Below, one piece after another: positions 38,936-51,300 of a stretch of 64,000 nucleotides of DNA. The DNA comes from Hypomesus transpacificus (taxonomy: Eukaryota; Chordata; Actinopteri; Osmeriformes; Osmeridae). The notes below the pieces were generated by a model that saw only the letters and a list, made by a program, of their open reading frames with translations, made no database searches and had not been told where the DNA came from. The stretch's first letter is position 1; the number at the start of each line of letters is the position of its first letter. Where the stretch lies: NCBI RefSeq assembly GCF_021917145.1, contig NC_061062.1, forward strand, positions 2,492,247-2,556,246, given 5' to 3'. The position numbers and the translations under genes are program-made.

Positions 38936-39024
38936 AACACACACACACAAACACACACACACACAAACACACACAAACACAAACACACACACAAACACAC
39001 ACACACACAAACACACACACACAA

Positions 39025-39055
<31 letters not shown>

Positions 39056-40559
39056 AACACACACACACAAACACAAACACAAACACACACACACACAGGC
39101 TCTTTGCTTTGTCATCATCGTTCCAGAGCAGAGATCTCTTCGCAAATTTTCACCAGTTGATAACCACCTGGTCCATAGGGCATGTGTGACCTGGTGTGTG
39201 TGTGTGTGACCTGGTGTGTGTGTGTGTGACCTGGTGTGTGTGTGTGTGACCTGGTGTGTGTGTGTGTGACCTGGTGTGTGTGACCTGGTGTGTGTGTGTG
39301 ACCTGGTGTGTGTGTGTGTGTGACCTGGTGTGTGTGTGTGTGTTTCCAGCTGATCTCTCTGATAGAGAACAACCCTGTGGTGATCATCCGGGGAGCCACA
39401 GGCAGTGGGAAGACCACCCTGCTGCCCCAGTTCATCCTGGACTACTACAACGAGAAGAATACTCCCTGCAACCTGGTGGTCACCCAGCCCAGGAAGATCG
39501 GAGCCAGCAGCATCGCACGCTGGGTCGCCAGAGAGCGCAAGTGCACCCTGGGAAGCATCGTGGGCTATCAGGTTGGTGAACGACCCACACTTCCACACGT
39601 TAACAAACCCCCAAAACTGTTTATTTATTTATGAAGTATTTAGATGTGGCATGTTCCCTATGCTATTCATAACGTGGACATTTTTTGAGTCTCCAGTGGT
39701 AGTACCACCCTGGATGGATTTCTATAAAGAAGTTGACATATCTCTCTCAAAGGCAGGCGTGGGGTGGCCAAGCATCCATGCTGCTCCCAGGCTGTCTGCT
39801 TGTATTGTGCTGAGCGTTTTGAAAAGGCACACTCGTCTAAATATAACATCTCTGCTGCTGCTGCAGATTATAGGACGGGGTGATGTCGCTGGCAGTCTTG
39901 ACAGTGAGCGAGGAGTGAAATAGTTTTGGGCAAGGAGACGCGTTATACATGAGTGAACTATGCTGTGTTAGATTGAGGCACACATCTCTTTTGCAGAAGA
40001 CTCAGGGCACTGACGAGTGCATAACCACCATCATGGTTGTTATCCGGCTAATGTCGGAGCGAGGGTATGTTTTAGAGAGCCCTCCATCCCTGTCTTTTTG
40101 AGGACAGCTGGATGAACTGATGGGCTGTAGGCCTTGAGGACCTGTGGAGAGCACAGTGGCATTATCCGCTCTCACAGGGCCCCTCCCCTCCCAGCCCTGC
40201 CCTGAGAGAGGCTTTTATCCAGGAGTTCTGCTCTGTCGCTGGCCTGAGGGAAATGAAGGGGATGTTCACACTGCATGCTCTCTCGCTCACTCTCTCTAGC
40301 TCTCTCTCTTCTCTCTCGCTCTTGCTCTCTCTCTTTTCTCTGGTCTTTTCTTTCTCCCTCTCTTTCTTGCTCTCCCTCTCTCTCGTCTATCTTTTTGTCT
40401 CTGGAGTGATTGAAAGTCATATGGTGGAAGAGTTTGACGTCACAGGTGCAATTCCCCAGTCTTCGATAGATTTAATATTCTATACCTTCTTCCGAGATTG
40501 TACACTTTGCTTATGTTCGTACCTGTTGCGTACACACTTTGAGTCGGATGTACAGCGTG

Positions 40560-40592
<33 letters not shown>

Positions 40593-43500
40593 TTCAGGTT
40601 GGTCTGGAGAAGATGGCCACTGAGCACACCAGGCTGATCTACATGACCACAGGAGTGCTTCTGCACAAGCTAGTGGGGGCCAAGAGCCTCACCGAGTTCT
40701 CACATATCTTCATAGATGAGGTGATAATGACATCACTCACATGTCATATGAGGGAAATGATGGGCTGGTTAGCTCTATGGCAACACAGAGACCGGTGTAG
40801 TGCCAAGCTAAAAGTATCATATTTAAAAGTACAAACATACTCACTTATTGACAGCTTTAATATATGTGTGGGAAAGGACAAATTCACGACACTTTAAGGA
40901 CAATGTAGAAAACCAATATATAAGGGTTCTGCTTGTGGTGAGCTGGGTAAACGTGTTCCAGGTCCACGAGCGGACCGAGGAGCTGGACTTCCTGCTGTTA
41001 GTGGTGAGGATGCTGCTGCGGTCCAACTCTCGCTTTGTCAAGGTACCGTTACCCTCTCCCTCTCCCTGCTCCACCTCACTGCAAGTTTTCTTGCATTTTG
41101 TCAAAAATAATTCTTGGTCATCTTTGAAGGTCTTAGGTTGGCACATTTCAGTTAGATTTAAGTCAACTCTTTTTTTCTGCTGGGCTGTATAGATCATCCT
41201 GATGTCAGCCACTATCAGCTGCACGGAGTTTGCCGAGTACTTCGGCACCCCGATCCGCAGTCAGATGAACCCAGCCTACGTGTTTGAGGTGGAGGGGGTC
41301 CCCTTTGGCATCGAGGACTTCTACCTGGACGACATCCACAGCCTCGTCCCTTACAGGGTGAGGGGGAAGGAGGAGATTGAGAAGTGTTACTTGTGTTTGT
41401 GGATGATGCCGGCTTATGTTACGTGTGGATGTGTGTGTTACAGGTTGATTCCCCTCATCCGGACTCGCCCCTCATCACAGTGGAGATGTATAATATTGCC
41501 GTCGGCCTCATCCAGAGATTTGATGAGATGGAGGCCAAAGATGAGAGGTTGGGAATCAAGATGATTCAAAAAATTCCAAACATTCATTTTAAAATGTTTC
41601 CAAATCTCTTGTTACGTTTTCAAAAAACGCGATACTTCAGAGCTCTCATCCTTCTCTTCTTCTCCCCCTGCCGATGTGTCTGCGTGGGCAGCCGGACAGA
41701 GAGAGACGTGAGCCTGACTCTGCCGGAGCGCGGCAGCGTGCTGGTTTTCCTGCCGGGCCTGGCTGAGATCCACTACATGCAGGAGGCTCTGGCCAAGCTG
41801 GCGCGCAAGAGGTGGGTGCCGTCCTGTGTGCCGTCCTGTGTGCCGTCCTGTGTGCCGTCCTGTGTGCCGTCCTGTGTGCCGTCCTGTGTGCCGTCCTGTG
41901 TGCCGTCCTGTGTGCCGTCCTGTGTGCCGTCCTGTGTGCCGTCCTGTGTGCCGTCCTGTGTGCCGTCCTGTGTGCCAGCCTGGGAGTATCGCAGCGTTCT
42001 GTTACAGTGTGTGTTTGGTACTGTCTCTTAACGGAGCACGTTGGATTGGAATGTTCCAGACTGCAGGTGTACCCTCTCCACTCCTCCGTGACTCTGGAAG
42101 AGCAGAATGGCGTGTTTTTGGTTCCCGTTCCAGGGTACAGGAAGGTGAGTGCATGGGTTTAGAGTTCTCACGGTTCAAACTGTGTTTCGGCTGTCGACAG
42201 CGTGTGTGTGTGTGTGTTTGTGCTCGTCCTTCTCCACAGATCATACTGTCAACCAACATTGCAGAAAGCTCAGTCACTGTTTCTGATGTGAAATACGGTA
42301 GGAGTTGAATCCCTTCTGTTAACTGTGACTTCTGTGACTTCAGTCGTCTGGGGACTACTTGTGGCCTGCGCATGGCTAACTTGTTCTCCTCATGGTGTGT
42401 GTTTGGTGGTAGTGATTGACTTCTGTCTGGCACGACACTTGATCTGTGACAAAGAGACTAAGTACCAGTCCCTCTGCCTCACATGGGCCTCCAAGACCAA
42501 CTGCAACCAGCGCAGAGGTACTGTAGTACTGGACTACACCTACCTCCCGTCCAGCTGACCTCAGACCTAACACCACTAGATCTGATCCCTCCTGTAGCTT
42601 TTCATCTCTTTGAGCTTCTCTCTTTCTGTCTCTCTATCTCTCTTTCAGGCAGGGCAGGGCGAGTGTCCAAGGGCTACTGTTACCGCCTGGTGTCCAAGGA
42701 GTTCTGGAAGAACGAAATCCCAGACTTCTCCATTCCTGAGATGCTGGTAAGAGAGACTGAAGTGTCTTCACTCCGTGTCCGGCGTGGAGCACGTCACATC
42801 ATTCACAGGTGGTGTGTTGTGTCTCCAGCGTGCCCCCCTGGCCAGCAGCATGCTGAAGGTGAAGCTGCTGGACATGGGCGACCCGCGCTCCCTGCTGTCC
42901 ACCGCCCTGTCGCCCCCCAACCTCGACGACATCGAGAGGACCGTGCTTCAGCTCAAAGAGGTGCTCGCCCTAGACGGACGTGTAGATGGTCAACGTCATG
43001 GAGGCACTGCAGTCGTCACCAGACAATCCGTGCTGCTTGTATCATGTCTTAATTACTAGGGATGCACCGAATCCACGATTCGGTTTCAGGTTCGACAGAA
43101 TATTGGGCTTTTTGACGGGGTATGGTTTCGGCCGAACCGTATAATTTTTTTTTCACCGAATTTGAACCCTACGCTCGCACTACACTGGTCGACATAATGA
43201 CGCCGCCGCCTTTGATTATGGGAAGGTGTTTGCGTAGGTAGACCGTTCAATGCAGTAGGGTGAGAGAAAGTGAAAATGGAACTCGTGAGCAGAAAAAGTG
43301 TTGTTTGGCAGGTCTTACAGTCAAAAGAAGGCAATTCAAGTCAAGCTACATGTTTCGTGGTGGCAAGGACCCTAAACAATAGGCTACACAACATATCCGC
43401 TGTTAAAACATTTGCGTATGAAACATCCGAAAGAAATTAAAGAAATCTAAAAGGCTAATATTTTGGATATTGATTGTATCTTGAGATAAGGTAAACATAG

Positions 43501-44250
43501 GCACATGGTAATTGTTAAATATTTTTTCCCACTTGTCTTCCTGGCATAATGTTGCCTATTCTTTTTTATTTTTTACAGTAAAAACGTACAACAGACGTTG
43601 TTTACTTCATTAATGTGTCATCTGTCTTAATGGACTGAGGATGGGAGTAGGATTCGGTTTCGTACTCGGACGAATCTTAACCAGTAGATTCGGTATTCGG
43701 CAGAACCCCAAAAATCTGGATTGGGTGCATCCCTATTAATTACCTTTGTGGAGTGGCGGACTCTCATCAGTCACTTCACATCAGACGTTCGGTATGCGAA
43801 GTGCTACGTCAGGGGCTGTGTCGGCTAGCGTTAGCTCTTTCAGCGTGTGTGTGTGATGGATGTAGGGCAATTCCGTTTGACAGACTGTATCGGATGTGGT
43901 TTGAGGAACGCGGATCGTCTGTGTGTCTCCCGCTCCAGATGGGTGCGCTGTCTGTGAGCAGCGACGGGTCTGATCAGAAATGCTTCGACGGAGAGCTGAC
44001 CTTCCTGGGCCGGGTGCTGGCTCACCTTCCCCTGGACCTGCACCTGGGCAAGCTGATCGTGCTGGGCCACGCCTTCGGCTGCCTGGAGGAGTGTCTCATC
44101 ATAGGTCTGTCCCCCACGCAGTGGGGCAGTGGTCTGCAGCCCTGGTCCTCAGGGAACCTGTTTCCCTCTTCTAGCACGCTTGATTTCAAACAAACGGGTT
44201 GTCATGAAGCTCTGCAGAAGCCTGGAAATGACCCGTTTATTTGAATCAGG

Positions 44251-44287
<37 letters not shown>

Positions 44288-47200
44288 CGCCTCACTCTCT
44301 CTGAAGAGCTTCTTTGCCATGCCTACCCTACAGCAGCTGGCAGGTTACAGGTGAGTCTACATCACCAGTGTGGCCAGTGAGAGCTACAGCATACTGGATA
44401 TAGACATTTAAGGATCGTCCCTACATCCAACCGGGAATCTGTATGGCAGGCATCTTTTTATTCTGTCTGTCACATTTTCAACTTTCAACTTTTTTTTATG
44501 TCTTCTTTTCAGGAGCAAACTGTCTTTTGCACATGGTGTTCCAAGTGATGCCATCGCTTTTGTCAACGCATTTAAGGTGACAGGTCACAGCAATTTATAT
44601 CAGGTCACAAGCTGGCATCATTATTGATCACACGCCTGATGATGCAGAGACGTGCTGTTCACACTGCCTGTGTTATCTTCCCCCCAGGCGTGGCACATGT
44701 CCAGGAGCAAGGGAGAGCTCAGGCACCCTAAGGTGAGAGACCTACATGAAACACACCTGTGGCAGAGATGGGATGGAGCTTCTAAAGTTTATTCAGGCTT
44801 GTGAGTCATCTATGCGTGCGGTGGATGTGTAGTGAGTGTGCGTGTGCTCTTTGCAGGATGAGCTGCAGTGGGGCAAGGAGAACTGCATCCAGATCAAGAG
44901 GATCAGAGAGGTACAGGTTCTACTCTGGGCGTCACGTGTGGATTATGATTAAGAGGAACCTGGGGCACCCCGGTAGCTCACAGGAAGTGTGTGTGTGTAC
45001 CGTGTCGGCTGAGGCCTTATCGCAGTAGCCTGGGCCTTCTACACGTCTTCCCCTCTCTGTCTGTCACTGGCAACATGAAGATCAACCTTTATTGTAAAGT
45101 GGAACATTTTGCTGGGGCTTGTTTTTCACCCATGCTGCAGCTGTAAAAGCCAAACATTTACATTTAGCAGACGCTCTTATCCAGAGCGACTTACAGTAAG
45201 TACAGGGACATTCCCCCGAGGCAAGTAGGGTGGAGTGCCTTGCCCAAGGACAGAACATAATGTTGGCAAACCCGGGAATCTAACCGGAAACCGTCTGATT
45301 TCTAGGCCAATTCCCTAACTGCTCAGCCACCTGTCTCCGCCAAACATGTATTGGCAATGTACCGCCAGGTGACCCCTGACCTCTGACCTCTCCCATCTGT
45401 GACCGACAGGTGGCTGAGCTGTACGAGGACCTGAAGAAGAGAGTGTCCCAGTTCAACATGCACGTGGTGGAGAGCCCCCCACACATGGACTACTCCAGCC
45501 ACCACAAGCAACAGTTCCTCCTGCAGGTCACATCCAACTGTGTTTTCTATTGTCCCTTTGACAAACAATGTCACAGAGGGCATCACGTGTGTGCCTGGCA
45601 GGAGACTGTTAGAGATGGGATATCATGACAGTATTCAGCCCTCGTGTATGATATCACCTGACACGTCTATTCAGAGCTTTTATCTTCTTTACCGTCCTCT
45701 TTGTTTCCACGTCAGGTGGTCATCGCGGCGGCTTATTACCCCAACTACTTCATGCAGGGAGAAATGGACGAAGAGCTGGCTTCTAAAGAGCTGGCGGGAA
45801 ACGACCCGACAACCACAGTCATGGTACGTGATGGGATGGGTCGGGGCTCGGCACCTGTCGAGCAGAGGTCAAAGGTCGTACATCTTCTGGACGTTACTTA
45901 GTTCTATACAGCGATCTAGCCCTAGCCCAGGAGAACTAGCCCTAGCCCAGGAGAATGGCAGCAATCGGTAAAGACAACTGAAATGCATAATGAGTTGTGA
46001 TGTCATCATGGCAACCCCATAAAGTGTGTATATAAACGATGAACACTAGTATTCTGCGTTTAGACAACGTCACGCTGTGCCCTAGAAGGACGGATTTCTA
46101 CCGAAGCTTTAGTTTACTTCATGGTATAAAAGCCACTCTGTAACATACCTACTAACCTACCTACTATCTATTATTAGGACCACGACTCACTAGGATGGAA
46201 TGATCTAATGATCCGTTAGCTCTCGCTAACAAACATCTCAATCAACCCTTTTTTATTGAGAGACTTGGGTTTCTCCTCGTTTTGTAAGATTCTTTACCTA
46301 TGATGTCATCGCCCCCATAATCATATGGCATCGTTATGCAGTTAGCTTAGCCTTCTGTGTGTGGTGGTGTTCCTCGTCAACCCACTGACGTCTGCCCTCA
46401 GGTGAGGAACCTGCCTCCCTACAGCTTCCTCTACTACAAGCAGCTGCAGTCCCTGTTCCGCCAGTGTGGCCAGGTCAAGGCCATATCCTTCGATGGCTCC
46501 AGGTACGTCACACTCAGAGCCCGGGCGTCGCAGCGTCCTGCCCAGCACTCAGCCTCACGCTGCCGGCCTTCTGATCTGAGAGCTCCAACACCGTCCGCTC
46601 AGACTTGATGTCTCTTGTTTGTGTGTGTGTGTCAGAGCCTTTGTGGAGTTTTACCGCACCTCTACGCGGAGGTCTGGGGTGCTCCCCGAGGTGTCCCTGG
46701 CCCTGCTGCTGGCCCAACAGAGGCTGCCCCTGGACCTGCTGGTGCACCCCAGTGACGAGGTGGAGGCACGCGCCGGGGGGAAGTCCATCTTCCACATGAG
46801 ACACACACGGTAAGTGTGGTGCCCTCGCATCAGGGGGCTCTCGCACCAGGGGGCTCTCGCACCGGGGTGCCCTCGCACCGGGGGGGTCCTCGCACCGGGG
46901 GGCCCTCGCACCAGGGGGGTCCTCGCACCAGGGGGCCCTCGCACCGGGGGGGCCCTCGCACCGGGGGGGCCCTCGCCCCGGGGGGCCCTCGCTCCAGGGG
47001 GGCCCTCGCTCCAGGGGGGTCCTCGCCCCGGGGGGCCCTCGCACCAGGGGGCCCTCGCCCAGGGGGGCCCTCGCTCCAGGGGGGCCCTCGCTCCAGGGGG
47101 GTCCTCGCCCCAGGGGGCCCTCGCCTCAGGGGGGCCCTCGCCCCGGGGGGCCCTCGCTCCAGGGCCGTCGGTTGGTTTTCAAATGTGGGTGGGACGACTG

Positions 47201-48268
47201 TTTTGTAATTACCTGAGGGATGTGGACGTTACATTTTCTTAGTAAAATATGTGTGTATGGCCGTTTTCAAAAAGCTATGATGAAACCTATGCCCTTACCT
47301 CGCGCTAATGACACTGGAGACAGCTGTTCCCTCACTGTCTCCAGGTGTGCCTAGAACCAAAGGATGCTTGCTGCCAGGTGAACCTCGCTGGTTAACTGGT
47401 ACGGGGGGTTTGTCCTGCTAGCCGTGCTGGGTGAAGGCTGTGAGAGGGAGGATGTGGGGTCCTGTCTGGTGAAGGCTGTGAGAGGGAGGATGTGGGGGTC
47501 CTGCCTGGTGAAGGCTGTGAGAGGGAGGATGTGGGGGTCCTGCCTGGTGAAGGCTGTGAGAGGGAGGATGTGGGGGTCCTGTCTGGTGAAGGCTGTGAGA
47601 GGGAGGATGTGGGGGTCCTGCCTGGTGAAGGCTGTGAGAGGGAGGATGTGGGGGTCCTGCCTGGTGAAGGCTGTGAGAGGGAGGATGTGGGGGTCCTGCC
47701 TGGTGAAGGCTGTGAGAGGGAGGATGTGGGGTCCTGTCTGGTGAAGGCTGTGAGAGGGAGGATGTGGGGGTCCTGCCTGGTGAAGGCTGTGAGAGGGAGG
47801 ATGTGGGGGTCCTGCCTGGTGAAGGCTGTGAGAGGGAGGATGTGGGGGTCCTGTCTGGTGAAGGCTGTGAGAGGGAGGATGTGGGGGTCCTGCCTGGTGA
47901 AGGCTGTGAGAGGGAGGATGTGGGGGTCCTGCCTGGTGAAGGCTGTGAGAGGGAGGATGTGGGGGTCCTGTCTGGTGAAGGCTGTGAGAGGGAGGATGTG
48001 GGGGTCCTGCCTGTTTCCCATCTTTCCTCATCCCCAAAAGCTGCACAGTGCAATCATCTCAGCCTAATGGAACCTGACATGTCAGAACTCTGTTTGACCC
48101 TCCAGTGCCTGCACCCAGACTAGGGCAGATTTGGGCAGATCTACACCCCCATCTTTCCCCTCATTTCTGTCTCTCTCTCTCTCTCTGTCTCTCTCTGTCT
48201 CTGTCTCTGTCTCTCTGTCTGTGTCTCTCTGTCTGTGTCTCTGTCTGTGTCTCTTTCTCTCTGTCTGT

Positions 48269-48325
<57 letters not shown>

Positions 48326-51300
48326 GGAGATGTCTGTCTGTACAGGGAGTTGGGGATGACACTGTAGCAGACTCACTAACACAATGATCCAGCTCACTGA
48401 CTCCTCTCTCAGTTATGCTGTGTGCTTCTCTTAAAGGGATCCCACACAGCTAAAACCACTGTGACCTTTGAATGAAACTTTTATTAAAACTGTCAAAGAC
48501 CAAACAGGCACTGTCTTCAGGGGCCCGTGGTGTGTGTGTCTGAGCCGTGTGGTGGTTTGCAGGGTGAACGTGGACTTCCAGAAGCACTCCGTGTGCCCGG
48601 TGGGGGTGCTGAGCAGCAGCGTCGACCCAGACAAGCTCCCCTCCAACCCCATCTTCATCGTAAACATCACTGAGGTCAGTCGGGCTGGGACACCCTTCTG
48701 GAACAGTCCCTCTGGCCTGTTCTGTCTGGTGACACCCTCTTCAGACAGTTAGTGGTACCTGAGGCTCTATGTAAACGAGGCTTTCTTGGCTTTTGAGGCC
48801 AGTGCAGTACAGGGATGATGGGGGGGGGGGCTGTAGATAGATAATATTGACTGATGGATTGATTCAGCTATTCACATTTACATTTAGTCATTTAGACTTA
48901 CATTAAGTACAGGGACATTCTCCCTGAGGGAAGTAGGGTGAAGTGCCTTGCCCAAGGACACAACGTCATGTTCCCCGGCCGGGAATCAAACTGGCAACCT
49001 TCAGATTACTAGCCCGATGCCCTAACCGCTCAGCCAATGTCCTTTTCCAAGGAAATGTGTTGCCACAGTCTGTACAGAGACCAATGAACACGTACATGAC
49101 ATGGATACATACCGTATAGTTAGAACAGTGAACACAGAAAAGCAGTTACCAGAGGTGTGACCCCCGCAGTTCTGCGCCCCGCCTGCAGGTGGTGGAGGTG
49201 GGGCACTTCTGGGGTTACCAGGCCGACGAGGCCAGCATGGAGAAGCAGCGTCACCTGACGGCCCAGATCAACGCCAGAGTGCTGCTTCCTGTTCCTGTGT
49301 CTGTGTTCCCCAACCTGCTGTGTCTGGCGCCCTTCTCTGAGAGCCTTGAGCAGGACCTCTACTACCGAGCCAAGGTCCTGCACATCCGAGGCAGCTCTGT
49401 GGAGGTACGCACACACACACACACACACAAGTGTAGTCAGTACTTCAACTGTTACCCAAGTCTTTTTAAACATGAGTATCTGTACTTCTTCTTAAGTGAC
49501 GGATGTGTGTACGTCTACCATCTCTGATTGTAGGTTTATTTGTATAAAAAAATGTATAACAAAATTTTTTGTCTGTTTTCCAGGTGTTCTTCCTGGACTT
49601 TGGCAACACTGCTCTGGTGTCCTGCAGCAGACTGAGAGAGCTGCCTGCTGATCTCACAGCCCTCCCCTTCCAGGTACCAGCTGAGCCTCAGTCTGATCTC
49701 CACGCTCCTCTCAGCGAGCACCATCCCCCTCCCCCTGCTTCCCAGGAGACGCGTGCCGCTAGCTGCCGTCTCTGTGTCTTCCCCTCCAGGCCCAGGAGTT
49801 CCGGATCACAGGGATGTGTCCCTCGGCCCAGTCTCTGATCCTGGGGGACCAGTGGAGCACCCGCGCACGCAACCGCTTCATCACGCTGGTGAAGAGCCGC
49901 GCCCTGGTGGTGTCCCTGTTCTCCATCCTGCACGGCGTGATGCGCGTGGACCTGCTCATCAGCACGGACACGGACCCCGTCAGCGTCAGCGTGCTGGACG
50001 TCATGGTGCAGGAGGGACACGCCCTCAAGGCGGAGGAATGCTTCGAGTCCAAGGTGTCTGGAACCAGATCTGCACGCATCATTTACATTTAGTCATTTAG
50101 CAGACGCTCTTATCCAGAGCGACTCACAGTAAGTACAGGGACATTCCCCCCTGAGGCAAGTAGGGTGAAGTGCCTTGCCCAAGGCCGGGAATCAAAGTGG
50201 CAACCTTCAGATTACTATCCCGATACCCTTACCGCTCAGCCACCTGACTCCCTATCAGTATTGGCATCAGAAGCCCTGTGTGGTTCTGAATCCCTGTCCT
50301 CCACTGCCCTGCATGTTCTAGATCAGTGGTCACCAACCTTTTTAGGCCAAAGATCACCGACCTTTGCCTTGGTGACCCGAAGATCTAACTATTGAGGCGT
50401 TGAGAGACAGAACAGACTCCAGACTGAACTTACAATTTAACTTTATATTTGGCCTTATTGTAATTGAATGAAATCAAACACTTTGTGAACAATATGAACA
50501 AGAAAAAACACTTTTGCAATGAGCAGGCTGGATATGAACGGTTTTATTTATAAACTGAAGTTACAACACAACACTGACAAATTTCTCATGTGACAAGTCA
50601 GTGTGATGGCTGTGACTGAACACTGTCTGTGAGTGCCTTGTAGTTTGGCTCATAAGCAGAGACAGCCAGTCTGAGGCAGTCTGTGAGGTGTCTGTCAGTA
50701 AGCCGGCTCCTGTACTTGGATTTGGTGATTTTCATCTGTGAAAATGCCATTTCACAGAGGTAGGTCGATCCAAAGTAGGCACTCACTTTTAGTGCACATG
50801 CACTGAGGAGAGGAAACTTCTCTCGGCTGACAAGTCCCCAAAAGTCACTGTCCCTTGACCTGGCTTTCAGCTCAATGTCATTTTGCAAATCAAGCATCTC
50901 CATGTCCACTCCACTTGGCAAAGCAAATGCTTTCTCGAATTGGTCTGCAACCTCCTCTGTATTAATAGGCAGGAATGGGTTTGAAAGAAATGCAGCAATA
51001 TCCTTCATGATTTCTAACTCACCAAAACGTCGACTGAACTCCGCTGCCAGTTTGTCCAGGTGCACACAGTACTGCTCAGGGTGAAAGTCAGAAGAGTCTT
51101 TGATGGACTGTGACATTTTTTCCAGGTTTGTAAAGTGTGTCAGCGTCCCTTTCCTCAGATTCGTGGTCCAGACACAGAGTTTGGCCTTGAACGCATTCAC
51201 TGCGCTGATCATGTGGAGGAGGTGCCGGTCTTTTCCCTGGAGTTCGTGGTTGAGCGAGTTCAGTTTTTCCGGTTAGGTCCGTCAGAAACCCCAGGTCCAG

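Noticed and set aside
37722..39598. Open frames of 349-507 codons on both strands (Thr-His-Asn or Val-Cys-Phe repeats)
   Set aside because: They are translations of the (CA)n/AAACAC array and the GTGACCTGG repeat. Only the tdrd9 exons at 37781-37875, 38002-38063 and 39350-39571 within the span are supported.
39998..40065. Exon-like open segment with good acceptor and donor in a tdrd9 intron (reads KTQGTDECITTIMVV)
   Set aside because: Its 68 nt would break the frame between VGYQ and VGLEK, which join directly in TDRD9, and no family match was recognised.
46514..47242. Gly-Pro-Arg-rich frames resembling collagen
   Set aside because: Produced by the G-rich 17 bp array beyond the exon donor at 46809.
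47351..48123. Several 100-230 codon frames of a repeated sequence on both strands
   Set aside because: The 39 bp minisatellite is open in all frames. There is no family similarity, and it lies in a tdrd9 intron.
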